The position numbers and the translations under genes are program-made. Under the pieces are notes generated by a model that saw only the letters and a list, made by a program, of their open reading frames with translations, did no database searches and was not told the DNA's origin. A DNA stretch of 56,105 nt. It comes from Brasilonema angustatum HA4187-MV1. GTDB taxonomy: Bacteria; Cyanobacteriota; Cyanobacteriia; Cyanobacteriales; Nostocaceae. This document shows positions 7,571 through 16,700 of this stretch, one piece after another (position 1 is the first letter of the stretch; the number at the start of each line of letters is the position of its first letter). Location of the stretch: positions 1-56,105 of the forward strand of contig JAHHGV010000052.1 of NCBI GenBank assembly GCA_019359695.1, given 5' to 3'.

Positions 7571-8217
7571 GGCACCATCCCCATAATTTCTTTGAACAGT
7601 CGCTCATACTCGCGTGCAGATTCAGTCGCTGGACGACCTGATAAATCCCAAATTGTTGCGGCTTGACCAAAAGTGTCTGCGATCGCTTGTTTATTGTGAA
7701 TCACTGTCTTGAGCACCGTCACTTCTTTTGTTTTAGATAACAGTGCGATCGCTTCATCTAGTAGCTTTGTCCCTTTAACGGCACGGCTGATGAATATAAC
7801 CGCTTTAGGTAAACCACCGCGCACAGATTGAGCTTGCTTGATTAACCGCACAGAATCAGAAGCCGATTGCAGGTCTAAACCTGTTGGCTGACAGGGAACG
7901 ACAGCCAAATCAGCCCGAAACAAAATCGCCCTGGTGGACTCAGTTAGCCCAGCAGGTCCATCCACAATCAGATAATCACACTGCTTGGCTAACTCTGGAA
8001 TTTGTTCTAGTAGTTCATCAGGTGATTGCAGTACAGTAGCTGGAATTGGGTTATCTTCCATCGAAGTCAGCCAAATTGAACTGCTGCGTTGAGCGTCAGC
8101 ATCTAAAAGCTGAACCTTATGACCTTTTTTAATTAGCCAGCAGCTCATGTGAACAGCAGATGTGGACTTGCCACACCCCCCCTTTTGATTCAAAAATCCT
8201 ATCACTGTGCCCATCAT
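7567..8217 (-). CDS. parA: ParA/MinD-family partition ATPase
   Basis: About 216 residues. The deviant Walker A is at the N-terminus (VIGFLNQKGGCGKSTSAVHM). The A' motif LLDADAQRSSSIW and Walker B-like YLIVDGPAG follow, then VVPCQPTGLDLQSA. This is the compact ParA without an N-terminal HTH, as in type Ib systems. The frame stays open to a TTG at 8232. AAGGAAGGA lies just before the ATGATG at 8217/8214, so an ATG start is preferred. ParA dimerises with ATP on nucleoid DNA and moves plasmids bound by the partner encoded by the overlapping downstream gene. The leader carries repeats likely bound by that partner. Confidence 0.88.
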   Translation of the reverse strand: MMGTVIGFLNQKGGCGKSTSAVHMSCWLIKKGHKVQLLDADAQRSSSIWLTSMEDNPIPATVLQSPDELLEQIPELAKQCDYLIVDGPAGLTESTRAILFRADLAVVPCQPTGLDLQSASDSVRLIKQAQSVRGGLPKAVIFISRAVKGTKLLDEAIALLSKTKEVTVLKTVIHNKQAIADTFGQAATIWDLSGRPATESAREYERLFKEIMGMVP

Positions 8218-8245
8218 TCCTTCCTTGCTCAAGCAATGACTGTTG

Positions 8246-8416
8246 TACTCAATTACTTACTGCGTTACTGCATTGATGCAGTAAGTAAAACTGGAAAGTC
8301 GCTCTGTTGTTGTATAAGTTTTCAGCAAGCAGATTCTAACTGCGCCCATCATTTCTTCTCTTACTCAAGTAATAATTTATATACTCAATTACTTACTGAA
8401 TTACTGCATTGCTGCA
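8246..8416. promoter_or_regulatory. parA leader: duplicated TTACTGCA array, candidate operator/centromere
   Basis: TTACTTACTGC (8253-8263) pairs with GCAGTAAGTAA (8278-8288), and within it TTACTGCATTGATGCAGTAA (8265-8284) is almost palindromic. A diverged second copy of the block, TACTCAATTACTTACTG then TTACTGCATTGCTGCA, lies at about 8383-8416, about 133 bp away. The duplication also covers the ATGATGGGC start region (8210-8217 versus 8342-8350). Beyond it, 8417-8670 shows nothing I can name. Confidence 0.6.
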
Positions 8417-8670
8417 TTAATGTTATTAATTCCTGTGGGCGCACAATCGTAATGCTTGACGTAACGTACCAAAGTACCAAATCCTTATCGAGTGGGAGAA
8501 GTCTTAAGGTTTGTTGTGAAAGATAATCCAGAATTGGATGTAGCGATCGCATAATTCATATTGTGATTCAGCAACACCGTTTTTTCCTTACCCAGTCAAG
8601 CATTAATTCCTCTCACCCTTCAAAAATGAGCGAATGTACAGTATAAAGTGGGGCTATGCACTACCTACGC

Positions 8671-10479
8671 TTATAGGGAATCTTCTGGCGGTTCGGGAGT
8701 AGTGACAATTTCTTTTGCTTTTCGCAGCTGATAATCCTGTACAGTCACAAGTTGCCAACTGGAATCAGGTGAAAGCTCCAGAACCCATTGATGATAATTA
8801 AATAGACTTTCCCGATGTCCAACACTGATAAACGTTGTTTTCGTTGATTGTAACTGTTGATATAAATTCCCTTCATTTTTCAAATCCAAAGCACTCGTTG
8901 CTTCATCTAATATAGTAAAGCTAGGACAAGTAACTAATAGTCGTCCGAAAGCTAGCCGTTGTTGTTCCCCCAAAGATAATATGTTCTCCCAAGGAATTTC
9001 TGTATCAAAACCATTGACGCGACTTAGCAAGTTTTGCAGGTTGACTTGTTGCAAAACTTCTTTAAGTTCTGCGTCGGTCATTTGACGATTCGTATTAGGA
9101 TAGAGTAACTGTTCGCGCAAAGTTCCTAAGATTATATAAGGACGTTGGGGCAAAAATAAGACGGATTCTAGCGGCGGTCGCATCAGACGACCAGTACCTG
9201 CATTCCACAAACCAGCGATCGCTCGTAGGAGAGAACTTTTGCCTATACCACTCGGTCCAACAATCAGTAAACCCTCTCCAGGTTGAACTGATAGCGATAA
9301 ATCTTCAACGATCACTTGTTCATAGTTAGGCGTTTGTAAAGTTACATTCTCAAAAGCGAGATGATTTTCTTCTATTGTTTTAATAGTACTAACGTTTTCT
9401 GGTTGTTTAGTAACAGCTTCTAAGGCATTTGAAAACTCAGCTAAACGTTCAGCGTAACTGGAAAAGCGTCCGGAAGTTCCAAATTCATTGATTAATTCTG
9501 CTAGAGCATTAGCAAATAGATTGCAGGCTATAGCCGCTTGAGTAACTTCTCCAAATTCCATTTCGCCTCTTAGCTCTAACGGCCCAAGTACTATAAATGG
9601 AAATATTTGGATAGCCGCCTGATATCCTCTCTTAAAAAAGTCTTGATTTCTCTCCCAATTTATTTTACTTTGAGCATTTTTTACCAGGTGACTAAATTTT
9701 CGTTGAATGATATTTGATTCTTGGCTTTCTCCTTGGAAAAAGGCTATAGACTCAGCATGATTGCGAACATGAGTCAGGCAATAATTATAATCTGCTTTAG
9801 ATTCGAGTTCAGATTGATTAATCTTAATCAATTCTTTATTTAAGTAAATAGCAATTAAATTTCCTATGATAGTATAAGTAATTAAAATTACTGCAACTTG
9901 CTGAGAAATTGACCAAAGAACTATTAAAAAAGCTGTCATTTCCAGCACTTTCTCAAGGAAAGTAGCTGAAAAGCTTAGAGCATTGCTGGCAAGCGGTTCT
10001 ATTTCTTGTGATAGACGTTGATCTGGATTATCTATATCAGACTTGAAATTGATTTTATAATAGGCTCGATAACTTAAATATTTTGATATAATTTGATTAT
10101 TTAGCCATTGATACCAATCAAGAGCAATTTGCTTTCTGAGAAATTTAGAAAATCCTATCAATAGTGTTACTAAGAATAGGGCAACGCCGTAAAGGGCTAA
10201 CATTTTAAAAAACTTATCTATATCTTTCTCTCCAATAATAATATCGAGTAAATAGCGATTAATGAAGCTATTAAAAACAGTTGCACCTACAAGTGCAATT
10301 ATTAATAAGATCAACATAAAGAGCATTCCCCATGATCGAATCACGTCTGAAAATGCTCTTCCCTCTGGCTTTGTTGGATACCAGTAAGGACCTGCGATCG
10401 CTTTTACATTCTCCCAAAATTGAGTAAAAGCTGAAGAAGTATTTGTTGAAGGTTGATTGCGAAAAACTTGGCTTTGCAT
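8671..10479 (-). CDS. ABC exporter (half transporter, ABC-D/YddA-like), probable lipopeptide export
   Basis: 602 residues. The N-terminal permease (about residues 25-340) has several hydrophobic helices, e.g. LFMLILLIIALVGATVFNSF and VALFLVTLLIGFSKF. The nucleotide-binding domain (about 365-580) has Walker A GPSGIGKSS near residue 406, signature LSLGEQQRLAFGRLL near 498, Walker B/D-loop FTILDEATSALD near 518 and the switch His in ISVGHRES. The signature form and the order membrane-ATPase are typical of the SbmA/YddA/peroxisomal-like group often found in cyanobacterial NRPS clusters. It would work as a homodimer in the cytoplasmic membrane. It is the last gene of the minus-strand cluster but is separated from the methyltransferase gene by 611 bp with a transposase remnant, so it may have its own promoter. 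Confidence 0.88.
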   Translation of the reverse strand: MQSQVFRNQPSTNTSSAFTQFWENVKAIAGPYWYPTKPEGRAFSDVIRSWGMLFMLILLIIALVGATVFNSFINRYLLDIIIGEKDIDKFFKMLALYGVALFLVTLLIGFSKFLRKQIALDWYQWLNNQIISKYLSYRAYYKINFKSDIDNPDQRLSQEIEPLASNALSFSATFLEKVLEMTAFLIVLWSISQQVAVILITYTIIGNLIAIYLNKELIKINQSELESKADYNYCLTHVRNHAESIAFFQGESQESNIIQRKFSHLVKNAQSKINWERNQDFFKRGYQAAIQIFPFIVLGPLELRGEMEFGEVTQAAIACNLFANALAELINEFGTSGRFSSYAERLAEFSNALEAVTKQPENVSTIKTIEENHLAFENVTLQTPNYEQVIVEDLSLSVQPGEGLLIVGPSGIGKSSLLRAIAGLWNAGTGRLMRPPLESVLFLPQRPYIILGTLREQLLYPNTNRQMTDAELKEVLQQVNLQNLLSRVNGFDTEIPWENILSLGEQQRLAFGRLLVTCPSFTILDEATSALDLKNEGNLYQQLQSTKTTFISVGHRESLFNYHQWVLELSPDSSWQLVTVQDYQLRKAKEIVTTPEPPEDSL

Positions 10480-10594
10480 ATTCTAAAAATAAACCTGAAA
10501 TCTTTTGTAACCAAATCCAATACTTAAAAAAAATAAGTAAAAATTATTTTAGATGATGATAAACTATCTTTACACTTATTAAAATCTTCATCCC

Positions 10595-10915
10595 TTATGA
10601 TATCAGATCCGTTAACATCGGACTAATAAAAATGGAGTTAGAGGTCATTAATGATAGTAAGTAATAGCTTGAATTAAAGACTGCTGTTATAAAAGGACAA
10701 TAAGAGCGTCGGTATAAAACCCCCTCTAAGTCCTTAAGTTGATCAAAAGAACGATTTGCAATTGGTTTGTTAACTAATGACCACAAGCGTTCAGCAGCCT
10801 GTAATTCAGGTAAGTAAGAAGCCAAATACTCGCTTGTGCAAACTTTTTTACTACCCAATTTATATAAGCCATATTTTAAATGGGAACTCTTAACGGGCAA
10901 CAGGGGAATCCCCAT
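10595..10915 (-). pseudogene. IS630-family transposase C-terminal remnant
   Basis: The frame contains YLPELQAAERLWSLVNKPIA then NRSFDQLKDLEGVLYRRS. This corresponds to the end of the DDE domain of cyanobacterial IS630 transposases (usually YSPELNPAERLW with the last acidic residue). After YRRS the frame is lost: the shifted frame reads QQSLIQAITYYH, the normal family ending. No N-terminal or catalytic part is found nearby. It is a decayed insertion between two cluster genes. Confidence 0.7.
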
Positions 10916-10958
10916 AATAAAAATTAGGGGATTTGAACAAAGACCATTTTTTCTTGCG

Positions 10959-11002
10959 CCAAATCGATGAAAAAAATAAAAGTATTTATTTCATCGATTT
11001 GG
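10959..11002. repeat. 19-bp inverted repeat between methyltransferase and ABC genes
   Basis: CCAAATCGATGAAAAAAAT (10959-10977) and ATTTATTTCATCGATTTGG (10984-11002) pair with one mismatch around a 6-nt loop. It lies 89 bp downstream of the methyltransferase stop. It could terminate the biosynthetic transcript, or be an end of the decayed insertion next to it. Confidence 0.6.
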
Positions 11003-11090
11003 AGGCTTGGAACCCAATATTCGGGCAGGTTTTTTCTTACTGTTCCCTGTTTCCTGTTACTAGTTGCCTGCCTGAAGGGCATGGTCATTT

Positions 11091-11942
11091 TCACAAAGGA
11101 TTTAACCAAGCTTCATACGCTAGAGTCGTCTCCGTAACAGTGAGCGATCGCTCACCCTGCCTGTAATGAAGTACGCAAAGATACAAGTGAGAAACATCAT
11201 TATCTTGTGCCATTTTTTTTATTTCTTCTACTTGTTTTCGAGTCGCCTGTTCGTTTTCAACATATCTGTCTACAAACTCACCAAATTTGATTGAAATCGG
11301 ATTCACTTTGATTTTTGTCTCCCCCTTTAAGTACTTTTGAGCCATATCCATCAGCATGAATGGTTCTTGGGCATTTCCGGGAGCAAAGGTAACAATCTGC
11401 CCATGACCTGCTGCTGTCAGATGATCATCGAGTTCTTTGAGTATTGCTTCTACAAAATCAAGCCCCCAGATGCCAGCAGCAGAATGCAGATAGTGACTCA
11501 TTCCCTGTGGTGTCGGCTCGAAAGGTGGATTAGAGATCATATAATCAAAGCGATCGCCACGTACTGGTTTCCAGATGTCGCTCACATCGCCATCCCTAAT
11601 TTCGATCTTGCCTTCTAGACCGTTAGCGAGAATGTTGAAGCCAGCATAGTTCTTCGCGCGTGGATTGATTTCAAGAGCAGTGACATGAATTGCCCCTGCT
11701 CTAAGTGCACCAATAGATAATACGCCCGATCCAAGGCCGATTTCCAGCACCCGTGCATCAGCAATCTTTTCCTCTATAATTTCATCAAGAAAGAACTGCT
11801 GCTCAGGATGTAAAGGAAAGACTTGATCTGGCTGTTGGTAGCTGACTAGATCGGTAGCAACTGTGTATTCTCCTGTGAGCTTTGAGGAAATGGCGCTGAT
11901 GCGCTGATTACGAAAGTTTGAGTTGATTAATTCGCCGATCAT
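11091..11942 (-). CDS. SAM-dependent methyltransferase with NPPF motif
   Basis: 283 residues, class I Rossmann methyltransferase. SAM-binding motif I is VLEIGLGSGVLSIGALRAGA (residues 65-84), the acidic ribose-binding residue lies in ALEINPRA (89-96), motif IV is SNPPFEP (137-143). NPPF is characteristic of enzymes acting on planar nitrogens (RsmC, HemK/PrmC, N6-adenine), though some small-molecule enzymes share it. The gene starts 13 bp after the carbamoyltransferase stop, so it is co-transcribed with the biosynthetic genes and is most simply a tailoring enzyme. The substrate cannot be told from sequence. No membrane segment or signal peptide is present. Confidence 0.75.
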   Translation of the reverse strand: MIGELINSNFRNQRISAISSKLTGEYTVATDLVSYQQPDQVFPLHPEQQFFLDEIIEEKIADARVLEIGLGSGVLSIGALRAGAIHVTALEINPRAKNYAGFNILANGLEGKIEIRDGDVSDIWKPVRGDRFDYMISNPPFEPTPQGMSHYLHSAAGIWGLDFVEAILKELDDHLTAAGHGQIVTFAPGNAQEPFMLMDMAQKYLKGETKIKVNPISIKFGEFVDRYVENEQATRKQVEEIKKMAQDNDVSHLYLCVLHYRQGERSLTVTETTLAYEAWLNPL

Positions 11943-11955
11943 CGTAGTATGTGTT

Positions 11956-13656
11956 TCAATTTTTACGTTCTATAACGAAATCTTGCATTATCAAGGCATC
12001 AATTGCCGTGCGTTTAAAGGTTGAAATGGCATCCTTAGGCGAGCAGACTATAGGCTCACTATCATTGAACGATGTATTAAGGATTACAGGAATCCCTGTA
12101 CGCTGTTCAAATCTTTCAATTAATCGGTAGTAACTGGGGTTAAGTTGTCTTTCTACTAGTTGCACTCTTGCAGTTCCATCTATGTGAACGACAGCAGGAA
12201 TTTTTTCTCTTTTTTCAGGTCGTACCGGACAAGTAAATAGCATATACTTTAGACTTTCACTCTTGCGACCAATTTCAAACCATTTTTCGGCTTTTTCAGC
12301 TAAAACGCTAGGGCCAAAAGGTCGGAAATCTTCTCGGTGCTTTACCTTTTGGTTGAGCAATTCCCGAGTAGTAGCGTAGCGCGGATCGGCTAACAAAGAA
12401 CGATTACCGAGAGCGCGAGGACCAAATTCCATACGACCTTGGAACCAGCCAACTACCTTACCATCTGCTACCATATCAGCCGCTTCGATCGCACTATCTA
12501 TTGAGCGTCTGGTAGTTAAACCAGATTCCTCAATTGCTAACAGGATTTCCTCAGTTGTAAATTCCGGTCCTGTATGCGGGGTGAGTTGCGGAGTATGAAC
12601 TTTTTGTTGATTGCATTGCGTATGATAAGCGTACAGAGCCGCACCGACTGCGGTTCCAGCATCGTGCGGAGCTGTCGGAATAAAGATATTTTTGAACGGT
12701 CCTTTTTCTTTAATTAACCAGTTAGTAACGCAGTTGAGCGCTACTCCTCCCGAATAGCAAAGGTTATCCGATGGACAGAGGCGGTAAAGGACTTCGACTA
12801 AATGCAGCACAGCTTGATCAGTAAATGCTTGTAAAGAAGCTGCAATCTCTTTGTGATGTTGTTCTATCGGTTCATTTTTCTTTCTACTTTTACCTAGTAG
12901 CGCTTCTAATAGTTCAAATTCGCCAACGCGAAAGCGAAGAACCTCTTTTTCTAGGGTAAAGTCTTTATCTGTTATCCGTGCAAACTGAGAAAATGCTTCT
13001 CGCATGGTTTCGCTTTGCCCATAAGCTGCTAGTCCCATGACTTTGCAAGCATCGTATTCCGAAAAACCGAGGAATTGAGCCAGTTTTTCCCACAAAAAAC
13101 CTAAAGAATGAGGATATTGGATTTCATGTAATACACCGAGCCTGTTCTCATTACCATAAGCCATGATTGAAGAGGCATTTTCGCCAATACCATCTATGAC
13201 TAAAATTGCTGCTTCTTCTAATCCTGAAGGGGAAAACGCAGAGGCTGCATGGGCTAAATGATGGGGAACCCAGATGAGTTTTTCTGCTGCTTTTTCGCCT
13301 AAAGCTTGAATTAAAGAAAGTTTGACTTGTTCCAACCCTAAAAGGAATGTTTTTTCTCCTTCTATACTCCCCCAATCTCTTGGAAGACTGATGGGGTCAA
13401 ATTCAAAACTTTTCTTGCGGAGCTTAGGGTCAAAAGAAAATGCAATTAAATCGATATCTTTAATATCTAAATTGGCATTTCTTAGACAAAAATTAATAGA
13501 ATGGATAGGGAGAATGTGAGGATTATCGATACGTGCAGCTTTGCCGTGTTTATTGCGATTAAATCTTTCCTCTTCAACTGCTGACACGATTCGACCATCA
13601 ATAATACAAGATGCTGCTGATTCATGATAAACCGAGTTGATACCTAAAACAATCAT
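11956..13656 (-). CDS. Carbamoyltransferase (NodU/CmcH family)
   Basis: 566 residues, normal for the family. The N-terminal ASKHA-fold domain starts MIVLGINSVYHESAASCI and carries the metal-binding HHLAHA motif (residues 132-137) and ILVIDGIGENASSI (nucleotide phosphate loop). The C-terminal Carbam_trans_C domain (about 375-560) shows VVGWFQGRMEFGPRALGNRS and HREDFRPFGPSVLAE. Family members transfer a carbamoyl group from carbamoyl phosphate via carbamoyl-AMP to a hydroxyl (or amino) group of a natural product. Between the NRPS-thioesterase and methyltransferase genes it probably carbamoylates a hydroxyl of the lipopeptide. It is preceded by a 137-bp gap (13657-13793) in which I see no clear promoter or terminator. 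Confidence 0.9.
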   Translation of the reverse strand: MIVLGINSVYHESAASCIIDGRIVSAVEEERFNRNKHGKAARIDNPHILPIHSINFCLRNANLDIKDIDLIAFSFDPKLRKKSFEFDPISLPRDWGSIEGEKTFLLGLEQVKLSLIQALGEKAAEKLIWVPHHLAHAASAFSPSGLEEAAILVIDGIGENASSIMAYGNENRLGVLHEIQYPHSLGFLWEKLAQFLGFSEYDACKVMGLAAYGQSETMREAFSQFARITDKDFTLEKEVLRFRVGEFELLEALLGKSRKKNEPIEQHHKEIAASLQAFTDQAVLHLVEVLYRLCPSDNLCYSGGVALNCVTNWLIKEKGPFKNIFIPTAPHDAGTAVGAALYAYHTQCNQQKVHTPQLTPHTGPEFTTEEILLAIEESGLTTRRSIDSAIEAADMVADGKVVGWFQGRMEFGPRALGNRSLLADPRYATTRELLNQKVKHREDFRPFGPSVLAEKAEKWFEIGRKSESLKYMLFTCPVRPEKREKIPAVVHIDGTARVQLVERQLNPSYYRLIERFEQRTGIPVILNTSFNDSEPIVCSPKDAISTFKRTAIDALIMQDFVIERKN

Positions 13657-13793
13657 ATATAGTTCCTTAAGTAAATAGTTGTAAGGAATTTACAGCAGTT
13701 TTCACCTAAATGAACCACACTTTTTGTAAGGGCGCAATGTCTTGTGCCCGTATGACTGTGGTCTATTTACCTAAAAATGGCTGTAATTTGTAA

Positions 13794-16700
13794 TCACTTC
13801 AGTGGTACCTCGTTCCTTGTGACCGCTTGTACCTTTTGGATGCAAACTTTCAACTGTTTGGCTAAAACCTGGACGTGGGGTTGAGTCATCATCGTAATAT
13901 GGTTGCCTGGGACAAAATAGATATCTACAGGTTCACAAGAAAACTTGCCCCAGCCCCAGACTGTATCTTGTAAAATCTCAGAAGGTAACTCACTAGTAGA
14001 ATCATCAACAGAAGCTTCGCTGGAGCGCAACAGAGCAATTCGGGTTGGATAGACCTGTTGTGGTGGTACATAATCAACTAGATGGTTAGCTTTGAAAACT
14101 TGCACCAAATTATCAAGTTGTGTAGTTTCAGCGTCAGGAGGCATGATATTAACCATTTGGAAATGCTGTAGAACGCATTTCAGTTGCTCCTTTGGTTCCA
14201 AAGCTTGGAGAGTTTCGTAAGAAATATCCAAGTTCTTTGCAAATGCAATTTCTAGTGCTTTGGCAAACTCAGTCAGCCATTTAGTATCATCCCAATCAAC
14301 ACCTATTTTCTTTTTCTGATAAATAGGTGCTTTAGTATCAAAAATGGCAACTAAAGCAACCACATGCCCCTGATGAAGCAACTGTTGCGCCATTTCAAAA
14401 GCTACTTTACCGCCAAAAGAATGTCCTCCTAAAAAATATGGGCCTTGGGGCTGAACAGTTTGTATTGCTTGAATATAATGGTCAGCTATATCCTCAACTC
14501 GGGTGATTGCCTGCAATCCTCCATCCAAATTATTTGCTTGGAAACTGTAGAACGGTTGGTCTGGGCCTAAATAACGGGCTAAGTTATACAAGTAGAAAGG
14601 ATAGCCACCAGCTCCTGGAAGACAGAAGAAAGGCAACTTGGAACCGTTTGGCTGAATTGCTACCAAGGGAGAATAACAAGAAGAAACCGAATCTTGTTGC
14701 AGGATAGTCGCTAACTGTTCAATAGTTGGATTTTGGAAGAAGGTTACTAAAGGAACATCTTTAAGTAGCTGTTGCTTAATTCGAGCCATTAAGTAAGTAG
14801 CTAAAAGGGAATGACCACCGAGGTCAAAAAAGTTATCTTGTACTCCCACCTTGTCAACCTTGAGAACTTTTGACCAGATTTGGGCAAGTTGCAGTTCTAC
14901 AGTGTTTCGGGGTGAGACAAATGTGTTTGAAGCACTGCGGTGAGAAGGTACGGGTAGGGAGAGGCGGTCTACTTTGCCGTTGGGAGTCAGGGGTAAGGAC
15001 TCCAATATGACGAACGCACTCGGTACCATGTACTCTGGTAGCTTATCCTTTAGGAATTGTCGCAGTTCACTGATTGTCGGTGTCACCTCTGTTTGCAGCA
15101 CGACGTAAGCGACTAAGCGTTTATTACCAGGAGTATCTTCGCAAGCGATGACGACAGATGCCTGCACGTGGGTATGTTGGCTCAGGGCTGTTTCGATTTC
15201 TCCCAACTCAATGCGGAAGCCCCGGATTTTTACTTGATTGTCGATGCGTCCTATGTATTCGATGTTGCCATCAGACAAATAGCGTGCCAAATCTCCAGTT
15301 TTGTAGAGACGGGAATGAGGGTCAGTGCTAAAGGGATTGGGGATGAATTTCCCTTGTGTCAACTCTGGACGGTTAAGGTAGCCTCGTGCTAATCCTGCTC
15401 CCCCAATGTGCAATTCTCCTGGTACGCCAATCGGTACTGGTTGAAGGTAAGTGTCTAAAATGTAGATTTGCGTGTTCGCTATCGGTCGCCCAATGGTCGG
15501 TGAGGAGCTTGTCCCTTTTTCTATCAAGCTAAATGTAGAGTAAGTGGTGTCTTCTGAGGGACCATAGAGATTGAATACACGCTCGATTTTTCTGTGCTGA
15601 TAGATTTGCTGCACAAGTTGATTTTGCAAAGGTTCACCCGCTAAATTAACCGTGCATACCTGCTGTGGTAAATTATTTTCTCGAATTAACTCAGCCATCG
15701 CACAAGGAACTGTATTAATCAGAGTGACTTGGTTGGCTGTAGTAATAGTAGATAAATGTAAAGCATTTTCAGCTAAAATGACTTTTCCTCCCAGGCTCAG
15801 AGGCACAAACAATTCAAAAACCGAGAGGTCAAAACAGATAGAGGTAGAAGCTAAGACACCAGCAAGCTGCTCTGGTGTAAAAACCGCTTGCGCCCAACTC
15901 ACTAAAGCGACTGGACTGTGATGCTCTATGGCTACTGCCTTTGGTTTACCTGTAGAGCCAGAGGTATAGAGCACGTAGGCTAGGTTTGATGGTTTTACCT
16001 GGCTGGCGTTGGGAATTTCGTTGGCTTGGGCAAACTTCTGAGAGTCAGTATCTAAATAGACAAGGTGGACTTTGTGTTTAGGTAGTTTCTCAAGTAGTTG
16101 CTGTTGGGTCAGTAGCAGCGAAAGTTGAGCATCTTCTAACATAAAGCTCAAGCGTTCTTGGGGATACTGTGGGTCGAGAGGTACATAAGCCCCACCCGCC
16201 TTAAGAATGCCAAGTAGCCCTACCACCATTTCTATTGAGCGTTCCACACACAACCCGACCAGCACCGAAGCTCCCACACCCAAAGATTGCAAGTAGTGCG
16301 CCAACTGATTCGCGCGACAATTCAACTGGCGGTAAGTCAGTTGTTGATTTTCAAACACTACCGCTACTGCATCGGGTGTGCGCTCAACCTGTGACTCAAA
16401 CAACTGATGAATACATTTATCAACAGGGTAATCCGCCTGAGTATCGTTCCACTCAACTAATAACTGCTGTTGCTCAGGTTCTGTTAGCAGAGGCAATTGT
16501 GAAATCCGCTGCTGTGGGTTAGCAACAATTCCTTCAAGCAATGTTTGGAAATGCCCCGTCATCAGCTCAATGGTGCGCTCATCAAACAAATCAGTATTGT
16601 ACTCCCACACACCCATCAGTCCGGTCGATGTGTTTTCCATTGCCAAGGTAAGATCAAACTTTGCCGTTGTCCTTTCTCCTACCAATGGACTGACACTTAA

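Noticed and set aside
7202-8416. TTACTGCA repeats as a CRISPR array
   Set aside because: Repeat units are 8 bp and tandem, without spacers; they flank partition genes, and no cas genes are present.
8149-8526. 125-codon plus-strand frame over the parA leader
   Set aside because: Overlaps the start of parA and the repeats, with odd composition (many Cys, Ser) and no known motif.
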